Assembly (NCBI GenBank): GCA_964036045.1 | Contig: OZ038382.1 | Location: 145,092,961-145,156,960, forward strand | Length of the DNA: 64,000 nucleotides | Reading direction: 5' to 3' | Source: Eutreptiella sp. 'Long Island Sound 2002' | Lineage: Eukaryota > Euglenozoa > Euglenophyceae > Eutreptiales > Eutreptiaceae | Shown here: one piece after another, positions 25,021 to 37,482 of the stretch | How positions within the stretch are numbered: the first letter of the stretch is position 1 | How the letters are laid out: each line of letters opens with the position of its first letter | Notes under the pieces: generated by a model | Told to the model about the DNA's origin: nothing | Databases searched by the model: none | The model's input: the letters and a program-made list of their open reading frames with translations, nothing else | Made by a program: the position numbers and the translations under genes

Positions 25021-27000
25021 GGTGCTCCTACTGAGGTGCTACTCCACCACAACCAAAATCTTGGGAATTTTATGCCATCCAATCACTTGAGGATTGTAGT
25101 GTCCTCCGGCGCCCCCCTGAGTGCCTATTCAACTTTCAAAACCTCCCACCAAAGCCCGTCATGGTCACAAACATTGCCATGCATAGAAAGCGACACACAA
25201 ATATCAGGAAGGGACAACCCATACAAGCTCCCTAGTTGAGCGGGTGAAATTAACACCTATCCCAGCAAGAAATGTGGATGTGTTACTGAAATCCATGACA
25301 TTTCAATGCAATGCAACTGCAATGCGTAGTAATTTACTACGTTACTCCGTTACTGCACATTGGATCGAGTAGTAGATTACTCCATTAATACGTTACACCG
25401 CAGTGCTTAGTAATTCGGTACAAAACATGGTGTGCGGAGTGATGTAGTAGCGAAGTAAAGTACCACGCACATGCTCACTACGCCCCTACTATATGCACTT
25501 AGTACGCATACTATACACACATATATGTACACAATGCCTACAATGAGCGAACCCCGTCTACTGGTAGCACACAGTGCCCACAAACTATTCACCGCCTTCC
25601 TATAATGCACACAGCGCGCGCGGCGCAGATATACAGCCATTTGGCCGGACTTGGCACCCACGGGTACTGCCTCGTGGGCCCCTTGTCTAGGGATTTTGAG
25701 CCTACGGTGTGCTAGTCTGTAATTTGTTGCATTGCATTGAACATCCGTGCTAGATTGGGCAAGACGAGGCGCGTAAGGAATGCCGTTTGTTGCTCTTTCA
25801 AGATCCCGCCCTCGAAGTTAGACCCGGCACGAGGTAGCGGTTGGTGTGGGGCGAAACTTGTCACCGGACCACGATACCGTCGGACCTAGCGGTCGTTTTA
25901 GCCCCCCCCCCCCCCCCATGTGTGGGCTGATGTACATGAGGAGATTCAAGTCGATGATGATGGATGATGGGTGATGGTGAGGTGTGTGCACTTTGTAGCG
26001 TGAAGAAACCATCTCTTTCCGAGTGCAGTGACTGTCATTTGCATTGTTGCGATGACCGTTTGAGCACCCCCACATGTGGGGATGAATTGCTGGCCCACGC
26101 AGAGTACAATGGTAGCTATAATTATTGCTTGTGTTGCTCAAGCACCCACGCGCATGGGGATGGATTGATGAAACCCAACATATGAATGTGTTGAGGGGTT
26201 GTTTTGGTTGTGCAATATTTGAGGGCAAGAGGGACGTTTGCACAAGTCTGGTACCAAACGGAATTCTGTCCTTCAGGGGCATATTGGGGTGTGGGTGAAA
26301 GACCTCCCCTTTCAGGTAAACTCCTTGGAAAAGTAGCACGCGCCGCGCGCGCGGCGCAGATACTCTCCCTGTGCGCATGAGGATACCAATCTCAGCATAT
26401 GGATCTACAACTGAAACAATTTGTCCCACACCTAAGGGGAGATGTACCTTTTTGACACATTGCACTTGCCAAGATGTTCAATTCGTGAACCTCACAACAA
26501 AGCCTAGAGGTGCTATGAGCATCATATTGGGTGCAACACACCACACTGCCCTAGTCAATCAACACCTGGCTGCGCTCATAGATCAGCACAGGGGGACCGT
26601 TACGTGGTCCCAATCCCGGGAGATGGGGTGGGGGGCACCGCGCACAGTAGCAGGGGTGATAAAGGGGGGGCAGGGTAGTGACACTTTGAGAAACCACAGG
26701 TCTTTCGTTTGAACTGCACAGATTGTGGGCTCATTGCAAATGCGAGGGCCCATGGGCAGACACACCACAGTGGCAAAGCCCCCCCAGCCCCCTGTCCGAG
26801 GTGTGCTCAGGTCCCAAATCAGCGCCGTCCATACCCCTACTGTCCCAAGGATGAATCAGTGGTGTTAAGCCTGCAGCCTTGGAGAACATCAGTGGGGCAC
26901 CCGGCCCCACAAAATGGAGTTGCGCATGTGGGGCTGATGGACCAAATGGTCATCTAAACCTCAAAACACACTCCGCCTCTTTGCTTGCCACTCAACTTCT
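25021..27000. other. No supported gene; TACT-rich and palindromic words
   Basis: A TTACTACGTTACTCC stretch (25320-25450) resembles 921-1235. CGCGCGCGGCGCAGATA occurs near 25614 and again near 26347. CCCCCACATGTGGGG is at 26068. The 215-codon minus-strand frame at 25818-26465 has no domain. GCTGATGGACCAAATGGTCA (26934) has a close relative near 30940. Confidence 0.35.
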
Positions 27001-27010
27001 TTCTGATCAG

Positions 27011-27052
27011 TACCAGTTTCCGAGGAAAAGGCAGCTTCCATCGCAGTTCCAG
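27011..27052 (+). CDS. Possible small exon, coiled-coil gene region
   Basis: TTCTTTCTGATCAG|TACCAG ... TTCCAG|GTATGC frames 42 nt in phase 0 (YQFPRKRQLPSQFQ). The splice signals are good, but a join to the next exon in phase is not shown, so this is only a candidate. Confidence 0.2.
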
Positions 27053-27765
27053 GTATGCAACGAGGCGTGTCTCTGCAAGTGCCATTGATTGGGGATAGCG
27101 CTTTTGTGCACCTCGTGGCCTTCCCATGGCCAAGTCGGTGGTGTCGTTGGGAAGTCCTGAAATGGGTTGTGCTGTTTTCTGCCCGTCCAACCCAAAGGTC
27201 AAGTATGGCTGGTAGAGACCCCAAGAGGATGAAGTATGGCTTGTCAAGCAAGTGCCCGATCCTCTTCATACAGTTGTAGCGTGGTTTGATTCAGTGGGTG
27301 CCTTTGAGGGGTGGGGGGCTCCTTGGGAGGACATGCCCCATGGCGGAGAAAGAATGTTCAGCCTCGGAGGCCCAAGAGTGCAGCTGGTGCTGCACGCAGG
27401 AGACGTGTAGACGGTTGCTGTGTGCTACTGGATGGGCATGTGCCGTGGTACCCCTTGACAAACATAGGGTCCATATGCCGGCCAATCGCAATGGTTTGTC
27501 ACCATGTGCATCCACGCTGCTCATGACGATTAACGTGGCCATACAGATATTTGGTCCTGACCGACATCATGATGGTGGCCATGGGGGTGCATCATGATGC
27601 GAAGTCCCGTGACATCATGGCCTGCATGTGCACCAATATGAGCGCCGATATGATGGCATGTGTAGGGCCTTGAAGCGTGTTCTCCGGTGCATTTTTCCTG
27701 CAGTTGTTTGTGAGTGGGTGCATTCCTGGGGCACTTTGTCTCGGCATGCTCTTCTGCCGGTCTTG

Positions 27766-27935
27766 CCAGTCTCCGCAGCGCCAGTGCCACCGCCAGCGTA
27801 GTCCCGGATTTGGAATTCGATGAGATGCTCGAAAGTGATTTGGAGACGCTGGCGGCCAAAGTGAAGGACTGGGATGCGCAGGCGCCAACTCCTGAGCAGG
27901 CCCTGGCTGTGGGCCATATGGTGCAGGCTCTTCAG
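27766..27935 (+). CDS. Coiled-coil gene, exon 1 (5'-most supported exon)
   Basis: The frame reads VVPDLEFDEMLESDLETLAA and KVKDWDAQAPTPEQALAVGH, ending VQALQ at CAG|GTCTGG (27935) in phase 0. The start could be ATG 27825, or the exon may begin at an acceptor near 27765 (TCTTGCCAG). The segment is acidic and helical. Phase-0 splicing to 30446 is allowed. The intron start GTCTGGGGCTGTGG resembles that after 63628. Confidence 0.45.
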
Positions 27936-28426
27936 GTCTGGGGCTGTGGAAACAAACTCCATTATGGATGGGGGCAATGAGCCCCCCCCCCCCGCCCCCC
28001 CAACCACCAACACTTTGGCAGAGGGTTGCTCGGAAGGGGCCCTTTTGGCTGGTCCCCTGTGCAACCCCTCCTTTGGCGCAGTGCCGCACTGTGTGTAGAG
28101 GACACAAGCATATGCCGTTGTGGTCCACAGCCCTTTGCAAAGTGCCCATTGTGCACTGGCCTCCAAAGTCCTTTCGTGAGAGTGGGGGTGGGAGGTTGAT
28201 CCGCAAGGGAGAAGCGGTTGGACGTTTGGCACTGGCAGACAAAGAGTGTGGACACAGCCCTTGGAACGTCCACCGGGGGCTTCGGCTTTTGGGGGGCCAA
28301 TGACCATTTCAGATCACTCCAAGGCCCATAGTTGTTGCGGTGGAGTGTTTGCGGCTACCCACTGAGGCCATCTGGGCACTTCTCTGGCGCATTGAAAGGC
28401 GCCTGCGGCACTGTCAAAAGGAACGT

Positions 28427-28430
<4 letters not shown>

Positions 28431-28469
<39 letters not shown>

Positions 28470-28480
28470 ACAGACACACA

Positions 28481-28537
<57 letters not shown>
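28431..28537. repeat. CA microsatellite
   Basis: (CA)n of about 107 bp with a few CAGACA interruptions, inside an intron of the coiled-coil gene. Confidence 0.97.
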
Positions 28538-28539
<2 letters not shown>

Positions 28540-30445
28540 GGCTGCTACCCATCAGAATCCAAGGATATCAGTGTCTGACTGGTCGACCGTGCATACCTCT
28601 TAAAACAGGGTAATACCCCCTTACCCCCCACCCCGTCCCCCACACAGCGCAGTATTGAAATACCCCTATGGGGCTGCAAGGTGCAATGGCATGTGTGAGG
28701 CGGACGATTGCCCTGAACTACACACACTCGAGTATGATTTCCTGGCAGGTGCATCGTAGCCCCATGGTATAAGTTAGGCAACATGCAACACCTATGGTAG
28801 TGTGCACTGGGACAGAGTGCTGGGCTGTGCACACTACCACAACAGGCGTCGCCTGTTGGTACAAATGTTTTTGAGGCCAACGCCGCCAGCCCGCTGACCC
28901 TGTCACGCCTGCAGGCCTGCCTGCTCCCTGCACCGTGATCTGTTCCTCATCCCCCCCACTTGAAGTTCTTATCTCTGCCCTACATTTTGGGGAGATCATA
29001 CGGTCATGCCCAGCACGTTGCTTACTAAGTGGCACCTCCCCTTCCCAGGAAAAGGGAGGGATAGGCAAGGTGAGGGAGGGGGAGGCATGCATTCAGGGTG
29101 CAGATAAGGAAATGGTGGTCACAAAAATTGCAGCACCACCATACAAGGCCCAGCCCCTCCTACACAACCACAGCACTCCAATTGTTGTACAAGTGTACAC
29201 ACAAAACACTTTGGAAATTCAGAGCGCCACAACTGGCTGCTGATCCAAAGCTCTGTGGCCTTGTGTTACATTTCCTGCATTGTTGATGCTGAGCACCCTT
29301 CGGCATGCACGGTTCAGGGGTAGGTGGCTTAATGAACTGTAGCGTCGCGTGGGTGCAACGACTGGGGCGAGACCTTGAAACCAGAGTCGTCACTCAGACT
29401 CCGATCGGAGGTCATATGAGCAAGGCACAAAACAAATGCATCCCAATCCACGTCATTTGTATGTTGGTCTGCTCACAAACACATTTAACTGTAACTGTGC
29501 TGTGCTTTGTGGAATGTGTGCTTGTCAGTTTCCTCCTGCCTGTATGGCTCATCACCCTCTCCTCCAGGCCTATCGTAGCCTGTCATTTTTGAGGACGGAT
29601 CATGTACATACCTCTCGTGACTTCATCTGCTTGCTTGTCTGTTGTCTTGATGGATACACCTTCATACATGGAAGTGTATTGCCATTTTTTATTTAGTGCA
29701 CCACCGTTGGATGTGTAAATGACAGTGTAAGAATGCATTGAGTGCTGTGTGAAAGGATTGTGCATGCTGTGCACATATGATGCTTCTTCTGACCCTACTT
29801 TAACCTTCGAGTGTCTTGGTTTCATTCAACCCGGTAGACCTCCAATTAGTGTGTGTGTGGTGGGGGTCTGCACCCACAACCCACATTGCCACGGGCATAT
29901 TGCTCCGGAGGTGCAGATCATTCTGATGTTGGTGGGCTGGGGCCGGCTAGGACCGCAGTTTCCTTTTGTACCATTCCTTTCATTCCTCTTCCATTTGTAC
30001 GGGCTCTGCAGGCTCTTTTGCATGAGTCTTGGCGGCCTGAAAATTGCTTTGCGGGGGGGGGGGGGGGGGGATGGCATGGGCGCCCGGCGAAGGAGGGGGG
30101 GGGGGTTCCAGAAATGGGCTTCCGTGCTGGGCCCTTTGTTTTGTGTAAGGACAGATGTCGCCATCAAAGGCGCCGGAACACAAATTTTGGCCCGGAAAAT
30201 TTTTTTTCACAAAAAAAATTTCCCCCACATATGTGTAGTCAAAATGATCACCGCGACGTGGGGATCATTTTGAGCCTTGTATGTTGGGGTCGGACCCCCC
30301 CCCCCCCGTCACGGCAGGTAGGGCAGCCCCAGCCCAAACCCCCCTCCCGGCACGGTGACCAAGGAGGGGGAGGGGGGGGGGGCAAATGGGCTTCCGTGCC
30401 ATCCCCCCCCCCGGCAAAGCAATTTTCTTCCCGCCCTTCTCTCAG
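28540..30445. other. Intron sequence of the coiled-coil gene
   Basis: No independent gene is seen. A possible 21-nt micro-exon at 29050-29070 (CCCAG|GAAAAGG ... GGCAAG|GTGAGG, EKGGIGK, phase 0) would fit between the flanking exons. Long G-runs occur at 30050-30105. Confidence 0.3.
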
Positions 30446-30568
30446 GGAGGATTGGCTGCTGAGATGAAAAAGATCCGGGAGACACACAGCAAATTGAAAG
30501 ATCATGAGAAGGAGTACAAGACCCAGATCACTAATTTGTGGCAGAATAATGGAAAATTGGACAACGAG
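30446..30568 (+). CDS. Coiled-coil gene, exon 2
   Basis: TTCTCTCAG|GGAGGA ... GACAACGAG|GTATGC frames exactly 41 codons, phase 0 at both ends. It reads GGLAAEMKKIRETHSKLKDH and EKEYKTQITNLWQNNGKLDN, strongly heptad-like with Glu/Lys/Leu. Both splice sites are near consensus with a pyrimidine tract. Confidence 0.65.
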
Positions 30569-31334
30569 GTATGCCGGTGCACTGAAGGAACCATATTCAT
30601 TTGATACCAGATTTGGTTGTGGCGCCAAATGTATCCATGCATCGAGAACCCAAGAGTTTGGTTTCAAAGGCAGGCAGATTGCACACAAACAATTTGTGAT
30701 TTGCACTTTGGAGGGTGTTTGGTGCTGCGACCTTCAAATGCGAGGCCACACCCAAATCAATAAGGAAGGACCAAGGGCAGCCTCTTTAACAACCCGTACT
30801 GCGCTGATTCCATTGGTCCGCTTGCTTTGGGACACAGGCCCACAAAAGGGGGCAGGGAGTAACAATTAGGATGGTCTTTGAGGAGTCACTTTGTTTGTTT
30901 GTTTGTTCGGCCACCCAAGAAGAGTATTTGCATGTGGAGCTGATGAACCAAATGGCCACACGAGTATGGCTCTAGTCCTGTCCACGACTGCCAGCAGATG
31001 GCTCTGGTCCTGTCCATGTCCTCAGCCAGCCTCACTAGAGACGCTTGGTGTGTCAGCACACTCACTTGGTGGATTGTAGAGCTCACAGTCTCTGGGCCAA
31101 ACATCTGGTTGTCTACTGCTACTGATGGTTTTGGATCGCCGGGGGCATATTTTGGGTCATTGTTTGGTGCCGATACAGCCAGCCCAATGAACAGACCAAA
31201 AAATGCCTGCAAGCATGTGTTTGACAATTGCAAAAGCTACCACCATTTGGCGATATTGTGCCAAAGGCAATGGCATTTCTCCTGCTCAAATTTGCAATGT
31301 CAAAAATAATCTTCTGTTTCTCCCCAACATACAG

Positions 31335-31466
31335 ATACATGGTCTCCGTGGGGAGTTGGATTTAGCGCAGCGCAAGCTCAAGACGATGGAGAATAATATG
31401 GTCAAACAAGGGGACAAATTTCAAACCGAAAAGGAGGGGCTCACGATTGGCACGTTGGATCAGAAG
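31335..31466 (+). CDS. Coiled-coil gene, exon 3
   Basis: CAACATACAG|ATACAT ... GATCAGAAG|GTACGT frames 44 codons, phase 0 both sides. It reads IHGLRGELDLAQRKLKTMEN and NMVKQGDKFQTEKEGLTIGT, continuing the coiled coil. The phase agrees with exons 2 and 4, which is the main evidence that these blocks belong together. Confidence 0.65.
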
Positions 31467-31954
31467 GTACGTTGTTTGCCAAGTTTCAGGCAGCCTTTTC
31501 CTGCTGTTGCTGTTGCTGAAAGTGTGTTTGTGAAGCATCTTTCTCGGCTTGACCAAGGCACCTGACCCTTATTCTGAGAACACATCACAGTGCGGCGAGT
31601 CATTTCTGTCGCTAGTGGTTTTGCCAATTGCACCGAACTTCTGGCAACAGGAGGCATTGGGTTGGCAAGCAGTAGTGCAGCCCACAGTATCGCCAGGGAT
31701 GCCAAAGAGCATTTTCAGAATGGCGCTGGTCAAAGGGACGCATCAATGCTTTGCACTGTAGCCCCCCAGTATTGACCCACCCGAAACAACAAATCGTTGG
31801 CAAAATCGCACGAGGCATATCATTTTTGACATGCAAAATGAAACCGCAGCCCAGTTTTTCTTCGGCCCAACGAAGGGGGCCGCTGAAAATCCCTTCAGCA
31901 AATTTCCAATGCAAATTCATAGAAAATTCAGCAAACTCTGCCTGTCCATTGCAG

Positions 31955-32026
31955 AACATGATCATGCACTTGCAAACGGAGGTCCAAAAGTTAACAAGTC
32001 AAGTGGAATCATACGAGTCGGCCCAG
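31955..32026 (+). CDS. Coiled-coil gene, exon 4
   Basis: CCATTGCAG|AACATG ... TCGGCCCAG|GTGTGC frames 24 codons, phase 0 both sides (MIMHLQTEVQKLTSQVESYE). It is heptad-like. The next supported exon is 2.4 kb away, so one or more exons may be missed. Confidence 0.6.
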
Positions 32027-34432
32027 GTGTGCTGCTTCGTAGATGTGAGCCAAGTGATGCCACCTTGCCACCTGCCCTGCCTTGCCTCTGCAGCCTCGAG
32101 ACGGGGTATTGAGTTCGCTTTGGGTTTGGATTTTTGTGAGCAACCACGAAAAAATGGGGCTTCGCACTCATCGAAACATCAAAGTTCGTTTGGTTTGTCA
32201 GATGCTGCGGTAGTCATGGCACAATCAGTCGTCGCGGTGCACAGCAATGTATACTGTTTCTTTTTGATTGGCCGGAATCATGCATGTCTGACCCCGAATC
32301 ATGCATGTGCGCTTGCCGATACCTATTCCCATGCACATGCCCTTGCCTTTTCTCAGTCTGTACCAGGGTTGTCTCATCTCCTGCTCTGTGCACCATGCAT
32401 CTGATCTCCCTCTTTGCTTTGCATCACACTGTACAGGTATTGTGCCCCATACCAGCTGGCCCACTTCGCATCGTCCTGCTTTTCCTACAGCTCGTCCACC
32501 AGTGCTTTGCTTGCATGTCTGCGTTCCTACTCCCTCCATCTCTTGTCCCTCAATTTCATACAGCGCACTATCCCCCCCCCCCTATTTTTGCATAAGCACC
32601 ACCTTTGTCCAAGCACCACTAGTTTGGAATAGGGCGGTCGTAAGGAACCCAATCCCCCCTCCTTTTTTTTTTGCTAAGGACCGCCCTTAAGGACCGCCCC
32701 CAGGGACCACCGACCGCCAACCACCAACCACCACCAACCGCCAACGGCGACCAACCGCCAACTGCCAACCACTGCCAACCGCCACCAACCACCAATCACC
32801 GACCACCAACCGCCACCAACCGCCAACCGCCAACTGCCAACTGCCAATCGCCACCAACCATGGTTGAACATATGAGCTCCACGCGGTCTTTTTGCAAAAC
32901 TGCCGTTTCGGAGCACCTTTTTTTTCTCTCTTAAGGAGTGTCCTGCTGTGGAAGAACACATTTGGGGTCTGTTGATATGTTTTTACATTGTGCGGCAAGA
33001 CAGCCGCCAGATTGGACCCCCTCTGTCGACAGGAAACCAGGGGCATGCACACCAGAAGGTGTGCATGTAAATTATGGTCTCTCCATCGTCCGATGTGCCC
33101 TGCCACCCCCCTCCCCATCCACATTCCTTGGTGGTTTTTTCCTTCTTGTTTTTGCGTGCCTAGATGGTTCCCTGGTGCCCATCCTACTGGGGGGTAAGGA
33201 CAGCAGCCAAATGGAAGAATTTAAGGACGAAGGCAGGATTGACGCCAACAGAGCACGAGCGATGTGCTGGAGGCCACAGGACGCAAAATGCAGCAGCAGG
33301 AGACAGTGGGGACAGATAACTGGCCAGGATAGTGCCCAGCGAAGATGGGAAAGAGAGACCCCAGATACCAGGTCCTGAAATGACTGTCTTTGGCCCCACC
33401 CAATCAAAAGCTAGAAAGCCCAAAGGCATGAGGCAAGCAGACACCACTGGAGGCAAAGCAACAGCAGCATCAAGAAAGTGAAGCACGGAGAATGATGCCA
33501 GAGGAAAGGACAGCACATTGTCAGCCAGGGAAAAGTCGTGACCTACACACCATGATGCAATGTGAGTGTCCCCCCCACCCGAAAGCAGTGGCAGAGCAGC
33601 TCAAGGCAGTGGATCACCAAGTGAGTTTCCTCAGCACCTCCCGACCAGAAACCCAGAAATAATATGGTTGAGATGGAGGCAGGCATTAGCTGCATCAGAT
33701 GCAGCAGCAGCACAGAACAGGATGAGGGAAGTGAAAGAATAGCATGGTGCCCACCGAAGAGGGGAAAGGAAGACAGCAGGTGCTGAGGTGAGCATCTTGG
33801 GGCCACCCAATTGGGCAAACACAATGAAAGATGAAGGAAGGAAGGCAACATGGGCTTGAGCCACAGCAGGATGATGCAGCATGCTTCATTCCAACAAAAC
33901 ATCAGTGATTTGGACCTGAGCCGCAGATCTGGACCACGACGTTCGTTCCCCCACCCAGAGGACTGCAGAGGGGAGAATCCACAGAAACCTCTCACAGGGC
34001 AATGCTGCTTGGACAATCACTCAGTTCAAGAAGGCTGCTGATGAGGAAAGCTTGAAGCACCACCCAAAACCAAAGAATAATGACTGCCGAAAACCTGGGG
34101 CAGCAGATTGCCCACAGGAAACGTACTCGGTGATGTGACCCAAAAAGGGTGCTCAGGGAAACCAGGACCCAAAACGGGCGCCAGAGGAAAGCAGGAGCAG
34201 CATGAGCAACAGTGGATTCCACCCTTCGCCAGGCACACTTGTGCTAATCGCATTGATTGAGTGCATGCACCCACAGGATTTGTGCAGACACATGTGGGAC
34301 AAGCATATGGGCGGTAGCAGGCAGGGGGACAGGAAGTGGGGCAGGTGCAGTGCAGAGGGGGCAGAGCAGTGGCAGGGGTAGGGGCAGTCGGTGTGCAAAG
34401 CAATGCAGGCGGGCTGCTGTACCTTGCCTCAG
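32027..34432. other. Long intron with repeats
   Basis: It holds the CCAACCGCCAA minisatellite (32706-32860) and diverged purine-rich repeat units (for example CGAAGAGGGGAAAGGAAGACAG near 33755 and a relative near 33345). A motif GCATAAGCACCACC ... TTGTCCAAGCACCAC near 32590 resembles the ends of the element at 42.46 kb. No gene is supported. Confidence 0.4.
32706..32860. repeat. CCAACCGCCAA minisatellite
   Basis: About 155 bp of CCAACCGCCAACCAC-type units, low complexity on both strands. Confidence 0.9.
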
Positions 34433-34629
34433 GGGAACTCACGGATAACAGAGCTCATCTCCGAAGAATCGCAGAGCAGGGCGGCCCTCGTCATGCAGTA
34501 CGGGCACGACCTAATGCGCGATGTAGTGCATGAGATGCCCACGCTTGTGGTGCACGCAGGCCCTCCACTGGTGGCGGCAGAAACACGAAAGACCAGGGAG
34601 GTAGCAGAAAGCGGGTATGGAGGCGATTT
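34433..34629 (+). CDS. Coiled-coil gene, exon 5
   Basis: CCTTGCCTCAG|GGGAAC ... GGCGATTT|GTGAGT frames 197 nt: phase 0 in, two bases of a codon out. It reads GNSRITELISEESQSRAALV, MQYGHDLMRDVVHEMPTLVV and KTREVAESGYGGD. If the strong GTGAGT donor were ignored the frame would stop at TGA 34631; using it gives a phase match to the next exon. Confidence 0.6.
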
Positions 34630-35998
34630 GTGAGTTTCGGCACTGGGCACACGGGGATGAGGAGCAGGACGGAGGATGAAATGTAGCCCCTGAGTGCAGG
34701 TTGGTTCAGGGTAGACCTTTGCTTGAAAGGGGCGAGATACCCCCCAATCCGCTGGGGTGCTTCCGTGCGCCACCAAAGTTGTTCAAGCGTTTGGTAGCCA
34801 GCATTTACCCCCCCTCCCCCCCCGTTTTGGCTTTTCAGCGGAAACTGGCGCAAGTTTTTCGGAGACGTTCTGTTGCTGGGCCGCGGTGATTCTTGCCACC
34901 CCCTCCCTCCCCGCTCCGAGGGGTTCATGATATTGACAGGACAACCTTTATGGGGGGATGCAAACAGACTGGTTGTGTAGCCTGTAGCTCGATCACGCCT
35001 TGAAATCACTGTGCGGACTGTTTTCTCGGGAAAACAGGGCCCAAAGTGCACCAGCGGTTGAGCCATGAGACCCGTGCGCTGAAAAATGGAATTTTCCGGA
35101 ACGGATGCGTTTAATTTTGTGAACGGCAGCACGTTTTCGATCGGTTTCATGGGGATTCATTCCCAGTTTGACGTGGGCGGCCTCAGGCGGGGGGCTGGGG
35201 GGCTATTGGGGGTCCAGAGAGACTCAAGCATTTTCAGGCTGAATAATTGACATTTCTGAAAGTCGTTTTCTTTCGATACTTTGAACAACCAAAACGATTA
35301 AACAAGACTTGCGAAGCATTTTGTTGACCCTCTTTATATGTCTCGAGGTGGATTTCCAAAGGCAAAACACAGGCATTGCATCTCTGATCTGCACAGCGCT
35401 TAGCGCATTCGAATTGGTGTGTTGGAGGGTTCGAACGCGTGCGATCAGGGCTGTCTTTTAGCAGTGAGACCTTTGTTTGGTTTCACGACAGCACATCCGA
35501 CGGTTTTCGTTGTGGATGCGGCAGATGGTGTGGGTGACATGCGACACCTGAACGCTCGAATCCTATCAATAGTAACAAAGTTTATGAGGAAAAGTGTCCT
35601 CAAAAATCAAAACATGGGCCAGTCTCAGTAGTCTCATTGTATTGCATTTCAGTAGACAAAGCGATCATTTTTGTTGTGTTCGAAGGTGAGACTACGCTCA
35701 ACCGAAGGTGGTTGGCGATCAACTGCACCGCCCGCTTTAGACATAAATCCACTCAGGCGTCATACCAATCCCCCTCCCTCTCAAGAGGGATTATTGTCCC
35801 ACTATCAGCCACCTAAATTCCTTTTCCCCAGTGGCTTGGGACAGGCAATGTCAACGATTTCCTCGTGAAAAGTAGTGCGTATAAACGGAAGTACCAACCG
35901 GCCCCCACCCCGGTCATGCGCCACCCCAAACCCACAGCCCTTCGCTCATCTCATGTGCACGCACCCGCGTACATCTCCCCCACATGTCCATTCCACAG
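34630..35998. other. Intron of the coiled-coil gene
   Basis: No other gene is visible; GC content is lower than in the exons. Confidence 0.45.
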
Positions 35999-36203
35999 TT
36001 CCCCTGGTGATGGGCCGCAGTCCCCGTCGTCCTCCTCCGGCGACACCTTTGGGTCCACCGTCCGCGCCGTGGCCCTGCGGCGCGAGCAGGCGCAGAAGTT
36101 GTCCGAGACGCTCACGGCGCTGCGCCGCCGCATTGAAGGGGCATTGGACGCGTGCGCCACTGACCAGGCCCCCGGCTCTTTTGAGGCGGAGGCGGCCGCA
36201 TAA
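35999..36203 (+). CDS. Coiled-coil gene, last exon
   Basis: TTCCACAG|TTCCCC starts an exon whose first base completes the codon split after 34629 (TT+T). It reads a Ser/Gly-rich linker (SPGDGPQSPSSSSGDTFGST) and then a GC-rich, heptad-like helix (VRAVALRREQAQKLSETLTA, LRRRIEGALDACATD) to TAA 36201-36203. The phase match and codon bias support it as the C-terminal exon. The protein is unrecognised; a structural or scaffold role is only a guess from the coiled coil. Confidence 0.6.
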
Positions 36204-36738
36204 GCCCTTAGCTCTGCACTGGATGCAAAGGATGCGCAGCACCAATCAGGGGACTGTGTAATGCGTGCGTGGGAGGTTGTGTACGGCACACCCGACTCCC
36301 GCCCATCCCACCCCCCAAGGTCTCTGACGGTGCGTTTGTGCAGTGTGTATGTCACACACCAAATTGCATCGTCTTGCCTTCCAACTCTCGGCAGTTATGT
36401 GCCGTGAGAGTGGGTGCAGGGTACGTCTACCAAAGGTTCCCCACACCTTTGCTAAGCTAACCTTAGTTACCCCCCCCCCCCCCAAGGCCTTGGCTGGGGG
36501 CTGCGGTGGTGTGTGTGGCATAACCCACGAAAAAGGGGCTCTTGGCTCCAAGGCTCCACTCTTTTTGGTGCGCTGCCCCCCCCCCCCCCCCTGCCCACCG
36601 GGCTCAACTGAGCGTCGGTTGCTAGGCTGCAGTTCAAGTGACAGCAGTTGAAAGATAACCGGCAGTGGTGGATGCGATGAGATCGGGAATGCGATCCTAA
36701 TGGGGGGTGCCCAGGGGGCTGGTGGAAAAATTCGCAGA

Positions 36739-36792
36739 AATTTTTTGTACCCCCCCCCCCTCCCGGGGGTACCCCCCGAAAAAAAAGGTACT
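36739..36792. repeat. Dispersed C-tract repeat, copy 2
   Basis: TTTTTTGTAC, a run of 13 C, TCCCGGGGGTACCCCCC, GAAAAAAAA; matches the layout at 1262-1330 and 37483-37530. Confidence 0.55.
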
Positions 36793-37027
36793 GCACTTGT
36801 TAGGAAATTTTTTTCGCAAGCAGAACCCATGGAAGTGCCCGACCGTCGGCGCCAAAGGCACCATAAGAAAAATTTCCTTGATGCCCCAGAGGGTGACAAA
36901 ATGGTTTTTCACCCCATGTGTCTCTACTCAAAATACCCAGACTTTTCAGGAGAACTCAATAAGGGATGAAAAACATATTGGACCAAATATCAATACCATC
37001 CCTAAGCAGAGCGCTGTCAGAGTTGCC

Positions 37028-37105
37028 TTGTACCTTAGTGGAAAAGCAGTGGTGCTGCGTTTGCAACATCCCAGGTCCAAATCCTGCTGCGGGCAATATG
37101 TAGGA
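37028..37105 (+). repeat. Possible tRNA-derived SINE fragment
   Basis: CCTTAGTGGAAAAGCAGTGG resembles an A box and AGGTCCAAATCC a B box (GGTTCGAATCC with two changes), about 35 nt apart. No complete cloverleaf forms. Confidence 0.3.
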
Positions 37106-37482
37106 ACTCCAACATTGGTTGGGACACAAAGGCGAGCTACCCCCCCCCCTTTTTTTGCTGTGCAGTGTTTTGATTTCGTCCCCTTTCATGGGGACCCCCG
37201 AGAACACAGTGGTTACGTAGCAATTCCGCCCACTTTTGGGCCTCTGAGAGGGCAGGGGTTATGCAGCCACAGAGGGCGGCATCCTGAAAAAAGGCATGGT
37301 TCAGCCTGGGTGGGGCGCCACTGGCAAGGTGCCCTTAAACACAAACATCACCCATATCGGCTAAAATGGATAATGGAGACCTTGAAAAGTATCCTATTTG
37401 CACCTTCCAAATTCAAAAGAGTGGGATAGATTTCAACAAATCTCAGTTTTTTTGGCCCCGGAAACAATTTTTGCACAAAATT

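Noticed and set aside
25818-26465. 215-codon minus-strand ORF
   Set aside because: No domain, composition driven by C-runs and ACATGTGGG palindromes, no splice or start support.
27592-28307. Overlapping 216- and 230-codon minus-strand ORFs
   Set aside because: They are opposite a plus-strand exon with splice support and contain a C-run-derived Gly tract.
28314-28613. Cys/Val and His/Thr ORFs
   Set aside because: Translations of the CA microsatellite.
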